A stretch of 64,000 bases of DNA, taken from contig PAIP01000034.1 in assembly GCA_002704915.1 (NCBI GenBank), positions 317,827 through 381,826 on the forward strand, written 5' to 3'. Positions 32,618 through 41,816 of the stretch are shown piece by piece (position 1 is the first letter of the stretch; every line of letters starts with the position of its first letter). This DNA comes from Parvularcula sp. (lineage in GTDB: Bacteria > Pseudomonadota > Alphaproteobacteria > Caulobacterales > Parvularculaceae). The translations under genes were made by a program, and so were the position numbers. The notes beneath the pieces are model-generated. The model had not been told where the DNA came from and ran no database searches. It saw only the letters and a list, made by a program, of their open reading frames with translations.

Positions 32618-32635
32618 CGTGAACAGACGACACGC

Positions 32636-33931
32636 CTATTTCGCGGGCTCCTTGTCCCATTCGGTCTTGCCTTCGTCGGTTCCGGCGACCGAATACATGA
32701 TCTGCGCATTGCGGGTCTTCTGGAAGTCCTCCAGCGTCTGGCCGCGCATCGCGGCGTAGATGTGCAGGTTCGACACGCCCACAACGGCGCCGAGTTTCTC
32801 CAGCATGAAGAAGATCACCCCGTAATGGATGAGGCCGCGCCAGTCGCGCTCGCGGACAAGGCGCTTTTCTTCTTCGGTCAGCCCCGCCTGGTCGAAGCTT
32901 TTCTCGGGGTCTTCGAGGAAAAGCTTGCGATGTTTGGGAACGACAAGGTTGTGCAGATAATTGTTGAGGCGGAACGCCTTCACCCCGCGGCCGATGGTGA
33001 AAGGATAAGTGCCGTCTAGTTTTTCAATGCCCTCTGTCTGCTGGTTGATGCGTTTCATATAGGCTTCGTCGGACTCTTCCGGTTTGTCCTCTGAGCGTTC
33101 CTCGATCACCATATTGGCGATGGCGCACATGGACGGCAGGTAATAGGCCTTGTGCGTCGTCTCGACTTTATCGGAGAGGGCGCCGCGCATGATCATCCAC
33201 ATTACGACTTCCGCGCCCTCAAGGCCGCCGAGTTCGGCGAGTTCGGCGTGCGTCATATCGAGGAGGCCTTCAGGGTCTTTTTCGAGATGGTCCATGAACT
33301 CCATGTCCCAGTCCGTATTATTGAAGCCGCAGCGTTCCCCATGGACCTGATGCGACAGCCCGCCCGTGCCGGCGATCGCCACCTTGATGTCTTGCGGGTA
33401 GTGCTGGATCGCGCGGCGGATCGCCCGGCCGATCTTGTAGCAGCGGCGCATGGTCGGCGCCGGAAACTGCAACACGCCGATCTGGAACGGAATGAGCTTT
33501 AACGGCCATCCGTTTTTGTGATCGGGCAGGATCAGCGACAGGGGCGAAAAACAGCCATGATCGAGACCCTTGTTCTGGAAGGTTGAAATATCGAATTCAT
33601 CGGCGACAAGGCCCTTGGCGATATGTTCTGCGAGGTCCGGGCAGCCTTCAATCGCGGGTATCGCGCGCGGCCCGCCGCCTTCATCCGCAGGCGGAAAAAG
33701 ATCGCCGACCCCCAATGCGAAATGCGAATAATGGTCGATGAAAAACGACGTCATATGGTCGTTGTAGATATAGAACAAGACATCCGGCTTGTTCTCGGCG
33801 AGCCAGTCCTGGACCGGTTCATAGCCTTTGAAGATCGGCGCCCAGACGGGGTCGTCATGCTTTTTCGCGTCGAGCGCAAAGGAGATGGTGGGCGTGTGCG
33901 AAGTGGCGATTCCGCCGACGATCCTGGCCAT
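32636..33931 (-). CDS. Gallate-type extradiol dioxygenase (LigB-LigA single chain)
   Basis: A 431-aa ring-cleavage enzyme of the protocatechuate 4,5-dioxygenase/gallate dioxygenase group. The N-terminal LigB-type catalytic domain (1-280) starts MARIVGGIATSHTPTISFAL (with the iron-ligand His), continues with YIYNDHMTSFFIDHYSHFAL (second His) and GTGGLSHQVHGERCGF. A LigA-like domain follows in the same chain (about 335-431: KAFRLNNYLHNLVVPKHRKL, LVRERDWRGLIHYGVIFFML). This beta-alpha fusion is how gallate dioxygenases (GalA/DesB) are built. Start at 33931 has a strong GGAGG 8 nt before. No other aromatic-catabolism genes lie nearby. Substrate not certain. Confidence 0.87.
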   Translation of the reverse strand: MARIVGGIATSHTPTISFALDAKKHDDPVWAPIFKGYEPVQDWLAENKPDVLFYIYNDHMTSFFIDHYSHFALGVGDLFPPADEGGGPRAIPAIEGCPDLAEHIAKGLVADEFDISTFQNKGLDHGCFSPLSLILPDHKNGWPLKLIPFQIGVLQFPAPTMRRCYKIGRAIRRAIQHYPQDIKVAIAGTGGLSHQVHGERCGFNNTDWDMEFMDHLEKDPEGLLDMTHAELAELGGLEGAEVVMWMIMRGALSDKVETTHKAYYLPSMCAIANMVIEERSEDKPEESDEAYMKRINQQTEGIEKLDGTYPFTIGRGVKAFRLNNYLHNLVVPKHRKLFLEDPEKSFDQAGLTEEEKRLVRERDWRGLIHYGVIFFMLEKLGAVVGVSNLHIYAAMRGQTLEDFQKTRNAQIMYSVAGTDEGKTEWDKEPAK

Positions 33932-34098
33932 GATAATCCTCCCTGTTTTGGTCACGATACCGCACGGGACGTTGCGCCGGAAATGCGGCATGGCGTGCTG
34001 GTAGTCGCGGCGCCACCTTCACAGGGCCTGCAACGGCCCTTACATGAAGGTCGGGAAAATTCGAGGATGGGGCAATCCCGGCAGGGAAGGAATAAACG

Positions 34099-35541
34099 AT
34101 GATTTGGCGGCGGGGGCTGTTGTCGCTTGGCGCGCTGGTTTTACTTGCAGCAATCTGGCTCGGGGTTTCAGCGACAGGCTATCCGCGCGCGCTGAAACCG
34201 GCGCCAGTATCGCCGGCGGTGCTGATCGATAATGTGCGCCTCGTTTCCATGGCGCCGGACGCGCCCGAGGCGGAGGAGGCGATGGCTGTTCTCGTCGTCA
34301 ACGGCCTCATTGAGGATATCGGCGCCGCCGGATCGCTGGCGTCCTCGGCGGAAGATGTTGTTGTCATCGACGGCGCCGGCAAGACGCTGATGCCCGGTCT
34401 CATCGACGCCCATGTCCATGTCTGGGATGAGGCGGAGCTGGCCGGCTATCTCGCCCATGGCGTCACGGGCGTTCGCAATATGTCCGGCATGCCGTTCCAT
34501 CTTCCCTTGCAGCAACGGATCGAAGAAGGCCGCATTCTTGGGCCGGATTTCGTCACGACCGGGCCGATCCTCAACAGCCCCGGCGCGAACCAGCAGGATA
34601 ATCACCAGATCGTTGTCACGGGCGAAGAAGCGCGCGCGGCCGTCGCAAAGCAATATGATGAGGGCTATCGCGCGCTTAAAGTCTACTCCAATTTAAGGCG
34701 CGACGCATATAGCGCCATCATGGACGAAGCGTCAAAACGCGGCATGAGCGTTTCCGGTCATACGCCGGAGGGGGTGCGCGAAGACGGCATGCCTTACGAC
34801 AAGCCATTCGACATCGCTTTTGAGGAAACGCTGGGTCGCGGTTTCACAACGATAGAACATGTGGAATCGATTGTCTGGCACGGGCTCCGCGACGAACTGG
34901 ATGATGAGGCCATGCGCGCGCTTGCCGAAAAGATAGCGGCGTCAGGAGAGGCGGTGACGCCCACCTTGATCGCCCACGCCAATCTCGTGCGGGTGGCGGA
35001 ATCGAAAGGCGTATATCTCAATCGTCCGGGGGCGGAGACGGTTAATCCGCTTTACAGGATGCTCGACAAAGGAACCTTCGACTTTTGGAGCCGGATGGAT
35101 CCGGCCCCGCGCGAGGCGCCGCGGGCTGCGTTTTATCTGAAAGCAACGAAGGCGCTGTACGACGCAGGCGTTCCCCTCGTTGCGGGAACCGACGCCGGCA
35201 TCTTTACCAATATTCCGGGCTCGGCCATGACGCGCGAACTGGAATTGCTGGTGGAGGCGGGGTTGAGCCCCTACGAAGCGCTGCAGACTGCGACGGTGAA
35301 CAGCGCCAAGGTGTTAGGTTTTGACAAGACCGGCGTCATTGCGCCCGGCTATCGCGCGAACCTTGTTCTCCTTGACGGCAATCCGTTGAGCGATGTCGGC
35401 GCCGTTGAAAATCCCTCGGCCGTTATGATCCGCGGCGTGTGGCTCGATGAAAATAGACTCGCTGCATTGAGAGAAGGCGCCGCGCAAACGTCAGTCCCGC
35501 GCACGGCCAAGCGCGCCGTCGCCATGCTGCGCGATCTTTAA
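34099..35541 (+). CDS. Membrane-anchored amidohydrolase-family protein
   Basis: A 480-aa metal-dependent hydrolase with an N-terminal membrane or signal segment (LLSLGALVLLAAIWLGVSAT). The amidohydrolase fold is plain: LMPGLIDAHVHVWDEAELAG carries the HxH metal ligands, KVYSNLRR has the bridging Lys position, SGHTPEG and TIEHVES give further His ligands, and VAGTDAGIFTNIPGSAMTRE holds the catalytic Asp. The C-terminal barrel strand ends with YRANLVLLDGNPLSDVGAVE. Imidazolonepropionase/dipeptidase-like members cleave cyclic or peptide amides; substrate is unknown. Start ATG 34099 has AAGGA about 8 nt upstream. Confidence 0.9.
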   Translation: MIWRRGLLSLGALVLLAAIWLGVSATGYPRALKPAPVSPAVLIDNVRLVSMAPDAPEAEEAMAVLVVNGLIEDIGAAGSLASSAEDVVVIDGAGKTLMPGLIDAHVHVWDEAELAGYLAHGVTGVRNMSGMPFHLPLQQRIEEGRILGPDFVTTGPILNSPGANQQDNHQIVVTGEEARAAVAKQYDEGYRALKVYSNLRRDAYSAIMDEASKRGMSVSGHTPEGVREDGMPYDKPFDIAFEETLGRGFTTIEHVESIVWHGLRDELDDEAMRALAEKIAASGEAVTPTLIAHANLVRVAESKGVYLNRPGAETVNPLYRMLDKGTFDFWSRMDPAPREAPRAAFYLKATKALYDAGVPLVAGTDAGIFTNIPGSAMTRELELLVEAGLSPYEALQTATVNSAKVLGFDKTGVIAPGYRANLVLLDGNPLSDVGAVENPSAVMIRGVWLDENRLAALREGAAQTSVPRTAKRAVAMLRDL

Positions 35542-35544
35542 AGG

Positions 35545-37224
35545 TTACTCCGCGGCGTTTATTCGCTTTTTGGGAGGCTCGGTCGCGGCGGCGGCCTCGG
35601 CTTTTGCTTTTTGCCGTGCTTTTGCGTCGAGCTGCGCCGCCTTTTTCAAGGCGGAGTTCAGGATCGCCGCGGTTTCCGAAGCCGGTTTGGCTGCAGGTTT
35701 CTTTGCCGCTTGCGGTTTCGGCGCAGGCGCGTCGTTCGGCGGCTTTTTCACTGCGGCAGGCTGCGGCTGTCGCGCGCGTTTCTCCGGCTCTGGTTTGGGC
35801 GCGGGTTTCAATTGGGCTGGCTTGCCTGGCGCCTGTTTGACCTGCGCTGGGGCGGCTTTAGGCGATGGCCCGGCGGATTTCGCGGCGCGCGCTTCAGCTA
35901 TCTGCGTAATCTGAGCCGGCGCTGCCGGAGCTTGGGAGGCCCGGGCCGGCAGTTTCGGTTGCGCGTTGCTCTGTTCTGCGGGTCTTCCAGACGCCGGCTT
36001 TTGCGCCGCTGTGTTATTGCCGAAGGACCGGGTCAGGCGCCCGCGCTCCGCCTCGGCTCTTTCCTGTTTTGCCTGGCTCATGCTGCGTTTGGCGAAAGCC
36101 GTAAAGTCTTCGAAATGCGCCTTGCTGAGAAAAGCGCGCTTGGGGAGTGGAATCGCATGTTTCGGCGCCACGACGAGAAAACCGGACAGCTTTGATTCCA
36201 TGTAATATGATACCGCCGCCCAGCGAATGAAATCCGTGGCCCCATGGCGCGTATGCAACACGCCGTCTTTCGCCAGGGTGACGGTGGCAAGGTCGGTCTG
36301 CGCATAAGGCCATGCGGCGTTCTTGCGGAACGGGTGGGCGGCCCCGCGAAAATAGCCGCCATTCATCACGAAAATTGCGCCCGCCATCCCGGCGCAGGCG
36401 AGAGCCGCCCCCGCATGGATGAGACTGTAAGTGTTGAACGCCGCATAGCCGAGGAAAGCGGCAAGCATGGTCATGACGAAAAACAAAAGCGGCGTCCAGG
36501 GCCGCCATTGAGCCAGTCGGCGCAGCGCATGGAATTTGCCGTCGCGTTTTTTGAAATAGTGTGCGTAATAGTCGTCGTAATCGGCGCGCGAAGCCTCGAA
36601 TGTGACCTTTAAGGGTTTTGCGAGATTGGCCTCTTCATAGGAACAGGACTTGTTGATGCGCGGTCCGTGCTTCACTGTCATCAGGTCGAAAAAATTGTCG
36701 TTGGGCACGACGTTTTTTGGGATGAATTCAAAGCCGCCGTCTTTCAGATGAAAGACAATCGTCGACTTCCTGTTTTCCAGTTTAGCAATGTTCTGCCAGG
36801 CGATTTTCTTTACCGAGAGCGGCCCCATAATGGTCAGCCTGTCGGCGGAGAAAATATATTCGAACCGGCCGGCGGTTAAGGGATGGCCCAGCGCTTCTGC
36901 TTTGCGCGCTGCGGCGCGCTTGCGGCGCGCCTTCAGAATGGCGAGACCCGTCACGACCGCGATAATCGCCAGTGCAAGACAGCCGCCCGCCAGATAAAAC
37001 GGTTCGGGCTCCGTCTCGAAAGCGAAGCGCAACCCGGCGAGGGAAGGCGCAGGCGCCGCCGACAGGATCGTGGAGATCGCGCGCGAGAGGCCGAACCCGG
37101 CGGCGATGAAAAGCCCCGCCGTCACGGAAAGGGAAACGATCAGCCCCGCCGTCGCGCGGTCGAATTTCTTCCGCGTGTCGGCGAGAGCGTTCAGAATATC
37201 CTGTTTGTCGATGTCAACGCGCAT
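35545..37224 (-). CDS. Protein with two YcxB-like units and a long Ala/Pro/Lys tail
   Basis: A 559-aa membrane protein. Two similar units are visible. Unit 1 (about 1-180) has a membrane pair (AGLIVSLSVTAGLFIAAGFG; YLAGGCLALAIIAVVTGLAI) followed by YIFSADRLTIMGPLSVKKIA and WQNIAKLENRK; unit 2 (about 185-365) has TPLLFFVMTMLAAFLGYAAF, IHAGAALACAGMAGAIFVMN and a matching strand part (TVTLAKDGVLHTRHGATDFI). This is the two-TM plus beta-domain layout of YcxB-like proteins, present twice. The last 185 or so residues are rich in Ala, Pro and Lys (PAQVKQAPGKPAQLKPAPKP). Function unknown. ATG 37224 is preferred to TTG 37254. Convergent with the amidohydrolase, 3 nt apart. Confidence 0.72.
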   Translation of the reverse strand: MRVDIDKQDILNALADTRKKFDRATAGLIVSLSVTAGLFIAAGFGLSRAISTILSAAPAPSLAGLRFAFETEPEPFYLAGGCLALAIIAVVTGLAILKARRKRAAARKAEALGHPLTAGRFEYIFSADRLTIMGPLSVKKIAWQNIAKLENRKSTIVFHLKDGGFEFIPKNVVPNDNFFDLMTVKHGPRINKSCSYEEANLAKPLKVTFEASRADYDDYYAHYFKKRDGKFHALRRLAQWRPWTPLLFFVMTMLAAFLGYAAFNTYSLIHAGAALACAGMAGAIFVMNGGYFRGAAHPFRKNAAWPYAQTDLATVTLAKDGVLHTRHGATDFIRWAAVSYYMESKLSGFLVVAPKHAIPLPKRAFLSKAHFEDFTAFAKRSMSQAKQERAEAERGRLTRSFGNNTAAQKPASGRPAEQSNAQPKLPARASQAPAAPAQITQIAEARAAKSAGPSPKAAPAQVKQAPGKPAQLKPAPKPEPEKRARQPQPAAVKKPPNDAPAPKPQAAKKPAAKPASETAAILNSALKKAAQLDAKARQKAKAEAAAATEPPKKRINAAE

Positions 37225-37331
37225 GGGAACGGCGCCTATGTTACGAGCGCGCAATATTCGCCGTGCGCCCGTAACGCTCCCGTAAAACCGCGTGTTACAT
37301 TTTCAGTATAAACTGGTTCAACTTGCGCGGA

Positions 37332-39572
37332 TTATTCCGCGGCTTGCGTCGCCACTACATTCGCCGGCTGCGCGTCGCGGCCGGTCAGGATATGCGCTTC
37401 CTTGCGGATGAATTGCGGCAGGCGGACTTTAGCGGCCTGACGGCGCGGGAAAGTGGCGCAGGCGACGGTGCCTTTGCCGGGCTGGGAGGCGAGGGCCAGA
37501 ATGCCCCCTTGCATGTCCATCAAGGATTTCGACAGGGCGAGGCCGATGCCGGAACCTGAACCAGAGCGCGAGAAATGGCTTTCGGTGAGTTCGAAAGGCG
37601 CGCCGAGTTTTTGGAGTTTGGCGCGGTCGATGCCGGACCCGGAGTCGGCGACGATCACCGTGACGCCGTCGAGATCGGCTTCGGCGGTGAGCGTCACTTC
37701 GCCGCCTTTGGGCGTAAATTTCAGTGCATTGGACAAAAGATTCAGGACGACCTGTTTCACCGCGCGCGCATCGGCCCAGACGGCCGGGGCATGGCCCACG
37801 GAAGCGGTCAATTTGACGCCCGCATCCGCCGCGCGCTTCGCCACCAGCCGCGTCGACTCATTGAGGATTTTTTCAAGCTCGATGCGTTTCGGCTCCAGAG
37901 TCAGGCGCCCGGCTTCAATCTTCGACATGTCTAGAATGTCGTCGATGAGCTCGAGAAGATGGCGCCCGCTCGACAGGATGTCCGTCACATATTCCTTGTA
38001 TTTGATATCGCCCAGCGGCCCGTAGAGCTCCGACTGCATGACTTCCGAAAAGCCGTTGATGGCGTTGAGCGGCGTCCTCAACTCATGGCTCATATTGGCG
38101 AGGAATTCCGACTTCGACCGGTTGGCTTCCTCGGCGCGGTATTTTTCATATTCATATTTGCGCAGGGCCTCGGAAAGCTCCTTGCGGGATTTTTCGAGAT
38201 CCTCGACCGTTTGCTGGAGCTCGCGTTCTTTTTTCTTTTGCGCCCAGGCGCGGCGCTTCAGATCGGTGACATTGGTGGCGACGCAGACATTGCCGCCTTC
38301 CGCTGTCTTGCGGCGCGAGACATGGGCCCAGCGCGAGCCGGGCAGGGCGACTTCCACATTTTCCTGCTGCTTGTCGTCAAGCGGCCCGAAATGCGCGGCG
38401 AGGATGTCCCCGGCGACGCCGGCGCAGGTGACGACTTCTTCAAGGCTCAGGCCCGGCTTCAACACTTTCGCCGGAATGCGGAAGATCGCGGCGAAGCGCT
38501 TGTTCCAGATGGCGAGCCGGCCTTGCGCATCCCAGAGGACGAAGGCTTCGGGAATGCTTTCGATAGCGTCTTTCAGGCGCGTTTCGGCGATCGCCGCGCC
38601 CGGCGACAAGGTCGCGGCGCCCGCAAGATCGAAGGCGACGCCCGCGCGATGAAACCGCGTCGCTTCCGATGAGGTCCGGAAATAGGCGCGAGCCCAGCCG
38701 CCGCCCGGTTCGCGCATTCTGACCACCCCTTCGGAAATTCCTGAGGGTTCGCCGGAGATCACGGCAAGCGCGGTGCGCAAATCCTGCGGATGCACAAGGG
38801 CCGAAATTTCGCGCATGGAGAATTTGCGGTCGCGCGAGGAGAGGCCCAGCGGCTGCAGGAACGCCTTGGTGAGATGCACCATGCGTTCCTTGTGATCGTA
38901 GAACCACGGGGAGCAGCGCCCGCCGGCGAGCGCGGCGTTGAACTCCGTCAGAGTCGACAGCGCATGGGCGGCGTTGGCCGCGGCGCGGGACTGGCGAATG
39001 AACGCGGCCATGAGGGATGCGATGGCCAGCGTGATGGCGCCGAAAATGATCGCGAACAACACCCACACGCGCGAGCGGTCGAACATGTCCCGCGCGGGCG
39101 CCGCCACCATGATCGCATCGCCATTATCGAGCCGGCGCCAGGCGACCGCGATGTCGCCGCCGGAAAGATCGAGCCGCGCGGCATTGTCATTATCGAAATC
39201 GAGGGCGCGCAGCGTGCCCGCCGGAATGTCGATCACATCGGTTGCGCCGATGGCCGTCAGAATGTCGCCAGACGGCGAAAGGTGAAACAGCGCCGTGAGG
39301 CCGCCTGGCCGGACGCTCGCCATGGTGTCGCGTACGGGCGCGCCGGTCATGATGGAAATATTGAGCGCCGCGGCGCCGTCGCTCGCCGCCTGGGCAAGGC
39401 GCAGTTGTGTTTCGATCTCGCGCAGCTTCGCCTTTTCATTGAGCTCGAACATGAAAAGAACGGCGAGGGCGAGGAGAAAGGCGCCGGTCAGGGCGGCGAG
39501 GCGGCGGGGCGAGAGCGCATTGATGCGCGCGGCAAGCCGGTCTCCCTCCAGATGCTGCTTTTGATCCGCCAT
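37332..39572 (-). CDS. PleC-like membrane sensor histidine kinase
   Basis: A 746-aa kinase. TM1 is at residues about 28-46 (LTGAFLLALAVLFMFEL), a periplasmic sensor spans 47-170, TM2 is near 178-198 (VWVLFAIIFGAITLAIASLM), then two PAS-like stretches (about 225-325 and 330-450, with SIPEAFVLWDAQGRLAIWNK), a coiled coil, HisKA (SEFLANMSHELRTPLNAING, His phosphorylation site, then DILDMSKIEAGRL) and HATPase (LLSNALKFTPKGG, DSGSGID, GSGSGIGLALSKSL). The HisKA stretch resembles Caulobacter PleC, a cell-polarity and DivK phosphatase/kinase, so a developmental-signalling role is plausible. Start at 39572 (MADQKQHLEGDR). Confidence 0.9.
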   Translation of the reverse strand: MADQKQHLEGDRLAARINALSPRRLAALTGAFLLALAVLFMFELNEKAKLREIETQLRLAQAASDGAAALNISIMTGAPVRDTMASVRPGGLTALFHLSPSGDILTAIGATDVIDIPAGTLRALDFDNDNAARLDLSGGDIAVAWRRLDNGDAIMVAAPARDMFDRSRVWVLFAIIFGAITLAIASLMAAFIRQSRAAANAAHALSTLTEFNAALAGGRCSPWFYDHKERMVHLTKAFLQPLGLSSRDRKFSMREISALVHPQDLRTALAVISGEPSGISEGVVRMREPGGGWARAYFRTSSEATRFHRAGVAFDLAGAATLSPGAAIAETRLKDAIESIPEAFVLWDAQGRLAIWNKRFAAIFRIPAKVLKPGLSLEEVVTCAGVAGDILAAHFGPLDDKQQENVEVALPGSRWAHVSRRKTAEGGNVCVATNVTDLKRRAWAQKKKERELQQTVEDLEKSRKELSEALRKYEYEKYRAEEANRSKSEFLANMSHELRTPLNAINGFSEVMQSELYGPLGDIKYKEYVTDILSSGRHLLELIDDILDMSKIEAGRLTLEPKRIELEKILNESTRLVAKRAADAGVKLTASVGHAPAVWADARAVKQVVLNLLSNALKFTPKGGEVTLTAEADLDGVTVIVADSGSGIDRAKLQKLGAPFELTESHFSRSGSGSGIGLALSKSLMDMQGGILALASQPGKGTVACATFPRRQAAKVRLPQFIRKEAHILTGRDAQPANVVATQAAE

Positions 39573-39861
39573 CTTGCGTCCCGCCGCCGGGCCCGGCCAT
39601 GGGCCCCTCAAAGCCCGTAAGGGCGCCAAGCGCGCGTCCTTCGCGCTCCAGTTGTCAAAAATACCATTCTCGCGCGCCAGAAGCCAATCGACGCGCCCGT
39701 CCCTGCACCCGCCATTCCGCCGGTTAAGGAATTGGAAACTATTCTGTTTCGCGCTGCGCTGTCACCTGCGAATCGGCGAGGGGAGCCGCCGCGATTTTCC
39801 CCAAAACAGGAAATGGAGGGGGGCGCTTGGTTTCAGCCTCTCGCGCCGCTAAACAGCGGGA
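39573..39861. other. Divergent regulatory interval between kinase and argF'
   Basis: A 289-nt gap between two genes reading away from each other. It must hold both promoters. I see no repeat, riboswitch-like pattern or obvious operator in it, only GC-rich sequence with a short AT-rich part around 39655-39675. An A-box-like ARG operator could not be identified by eye. Confidence 0.4.
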
Positions 39862-40872
39862 ATGAAACACTTTCTCAATACCGCCGATTGGACCCGCCCC
39901 GACCTTCAGGCCATGCTCGATGAGGCCAAGGCCATGAAAGCCTCGCCTTTCGGCGATGCTTTGAAGGGCAAAACGGTCGCCCTCCTGTTTCTCAATAACT
40001 CCTTGAGAACGCGGACCTCTTTCGATGTGGGCGCGCGCGAGCTCGGCGGCCATGCGGTGGTCCTCTCCCCCTCGGGCGGCATGTGGCCGCTCGAATTCGA
40101 GGACGGCGTCGTCATGGACGGCGAGGCGGAGGAGCATGTGAAGGAGGCGGCCAAGGTTCTCTCGCGCTATTGCGATATGATCGGCATCCGCGCCTTCCCG
40201 AAGTTTCAGAACTGGGAGGAGGACCGCAAGGACAAGATCTTGCAAGCCTTCGCCAAATACGCTGACGTGCCGGTGATCAACATGGAGACCATCACCCATC
40301 CCTGTCAGGAGATGGCCCATGTGATGGCGCTGCAGGAACGGTTTGAAAAGGATGGCCGCGGCGCCCTCGACGGCAAGAAATTCGTCCTCACCTGGACCTA
40401 TCACCCGAAGCCGCTGAACACCGCCGTCGCCAATTCCGCGCTGATGATCGCCGCGAAATTCGGCATGGATGTGACGCTGCTCTGTCCGCAGTCGGAATAT
40501 CTCCTCGATATGCGCTATATGGCCCAAGCGGAACAGGACGCCAAAGCCAATGGCCGGCATGTCACTGTCACGCATGACATTGACGAAGCTTATAAGGGAG
40601 CCGATGTCGTCTACGCCAAAAGCTGGGGCGCCATTCCGTTCTTCGGCAACTGGGAAGAGGAAAAACCGATCCGCGACCAGTACCGTCACTTCATCGTCGA
40701 TGAAGAGAAAATGGCGAAGACCAACAACGCGCTAGTTTCCCACTGCCTACCCATGCGCCGCAATGTGAAAATGACCGACGGGGTTTTCGATTCAGCGAAC
40801 TGCATTGCTTACGAAGAAGCCGAAAACCGCCTGCATGTGCAAAAGGCGATCATGAAGGCGCTGGCGGGGTGA
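39862..40872 (+). CDS. argF': N-acetylornithine carbamoyltransferase
   Basis: A 336-aa transcarbamylase of the acetylornithine type (AOTCase), which carbamoylates N-acetylornithine in arginine synthesis. It has the carbamoyl-phosphate site as FLNNSLRTRTSFDVGARELG (Ser-x-Arg-Thr), the KFVLTWTYHPKPLNTAVANS block, and the HCLPMRRNVKMTDGVFDSAN signature, where Xanthomonas-type AOTCases differ from ArgF. Length (336 aa) fits AOTCase. The nearby NAGS/NAGK fusion and argC are the same version of the pathway. The product would need a deacetylase (ArgE-like) encoded elsewhere. Confidence 0.88.
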   Translation: MKHFLNTADWTRPDLQAMLDEAKAMKASPFGDALKGKTVALLFLNNSLRTRTSFDVGARELGGHAVVLSPSGGMWPLEFEDGVVMDGEAEEHVKEAAKVLSRYCDMIGIRAFPKFQNWEEDRKDKILQAFAKYADVPVINMETITHPCQEMAHVMALQERFEKDGRGALDGKKFVLTWTYHPKPLNTAVANSALMIAAKFGMDVTLLCPQSEYLLDMRYMAQAEQDAKANGRHVTVTHDIDEAYKGADVVYAKSWGAIPFFGNWEEEKPIRDQYRHFIVDEEKMAKTNNALVSHCLPMRRNVKMTDGVFDSANCIAYEEAENRLHVQKAIMKALAG

Positions 40873-40882
40873 AGCCATAGCG

Positions 40883-41338
40883 ATGGACCCAGACCTTTAT
40901 TTATCCGCTGTTTTTTATGGCGTACTGTTTCGCTATAATTTAGCGATGACATCTGCATGTCGCTTCGTTGGACAAAAACTTGGGGATGCGGATGGCCTAC
41001 AAGTTGTCCAAGACGCTATAACTCCAAAATGGCATACACTTTTGACTGTAGCCGTTTTTTTCGCAACATTTGCGTCGGCGATATTCGGTTTCATGTCAGG
41101 TGGATTTTTGGGGTTGGGATTATTTGTATTTATTTGGAGTTTATCGTCCCTCTTGATTGGCCTTCTCTTATTTAAGCGCGTCGACTCGGCACATTTTCTC
41201 AGCAAAATATATCGTTCAATGGTAAGACGAAAAGCGTCTTATGAACGCAAGAAAGATAATGCACGCGCCAGGCTGATGAGCGAGCTAATTACGAAATTCA
41301 AGTTCGAATTTGGTTCTCCCGAAACGGCGCAAAATTGA
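40883..41338 (+). CDS. Small predicted membrane protein
   Basis: A 151-aa protein with two or three membrane segments (WHTLLTVAVFFATFASAIFG; GFLGLGLFVFIWSLSSLLIG) and a basic C-terminal tail (RSMVRRKASYERKKDNARAR). No family recognised. Its AT content is clearly higher than its neighbours' and it lies only 10 nt after argF', so it looks like an acquired orphan in the arginine cluster. ATG 40883 is a plausible start; the region before it is short and without a strong Shine-Dalgarno. Confidence 0.55.
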   Translation: MDPDLYLSAVFYGVLFRYNLAMTSACRFVGQKLGDADGLQVVQDAITPKWHTLLTVAVFFATFASAIFGFMSGGFLGLGLFVFIWSLSSLLIGLLLFKRVDSAHFLSKIYRSMVRRKASYERKKDNARARLMSELITKFKFEFGSPETAQN

Positions 41339-41344
41339 AATTCA

Positions 41345-41656
41345 ATGAAACTCACCCGCGTCTCGTCCTTCAAATCTGACCGTCCATGGGGCAGCGAACT
41401 CATCGCCCTCTTCAGCGACACCAGCGTCAAAGCGCACTGGACCGACCAGCGTTATCGCTGGCACAAGAACACCGGCCGCGAGGTCTTCATGGTCGTTGAT
41501 GGGACTGTCGACATGCATTACCGCGAAGACGGCGCGGAAAAAGTCCTGACCCTTCATCCCGGCGATGCGCTCACCGTGGAAGACGGCGAGGAACATGTTG
41601 CCCATCCCCGCGGCGAGGCGCGCATTCTCGTTATTGAAAATGTGGATTCTGAATGA
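41345..41656 (+). CDS. Cupin-domain protein
   Basis: A 103-aa single-domain cupin. The beta-barrel signs are RYRWHKNTGREVFMVVDGTV with the His and Glu ligand candidates of motif 1, a DGTVDMHYREDG turn, then the second motif GDALTVEDGEEHVAHPRGEA with a His. Small cupins of this sort can be dioxygenases, isomerases or metal-binding sensors; no particular one is evident. ATG 41345 starts 7 nt after the membrane protein gene, so both may share a transcript. Confidence 0.82.
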   Translation: MKLTRVSSFKSDRPWGSELIALFSDTSVKAHWTDQRYRWHKNTGREVFMVVDGTVDMHYREDGAEKVLTLHPGDALTVEDGEEHVAHPRGEARILVIENVDSE

Positions 41657-41659
41657 TGC

Positions 41660-41793
41660 AAAAAATCCCTTCATCCTGAGGAGAAAAATCCTTCGTCCTT
41701 CGAGACGTTCGCTATGCTCGCCCTCAGGATGAAGGATTTTTTTAGCGCTCCTCGCTACCAAGGATTTTTCGTCTCGAAGGACGAAGGGATTTT
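41660..41793. repeat. Palindromic repeat, family A (copy 4), upstream of the GIY-YIG gene
   Basis: AAAAAATCCCTTCATCCTGA, TCGTCCTTCGAGACG, CCCTCAGGATGAAGGATTTT, then CGTCTCGAAGGACGAAGGGA. Its right end is 24 nt before the GTG start of the GIY-YIG gene. Confidence 0.9.
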
Positions 41794-41816
41794 GATACAA
41801 AGAGAAAGAGACAGGA

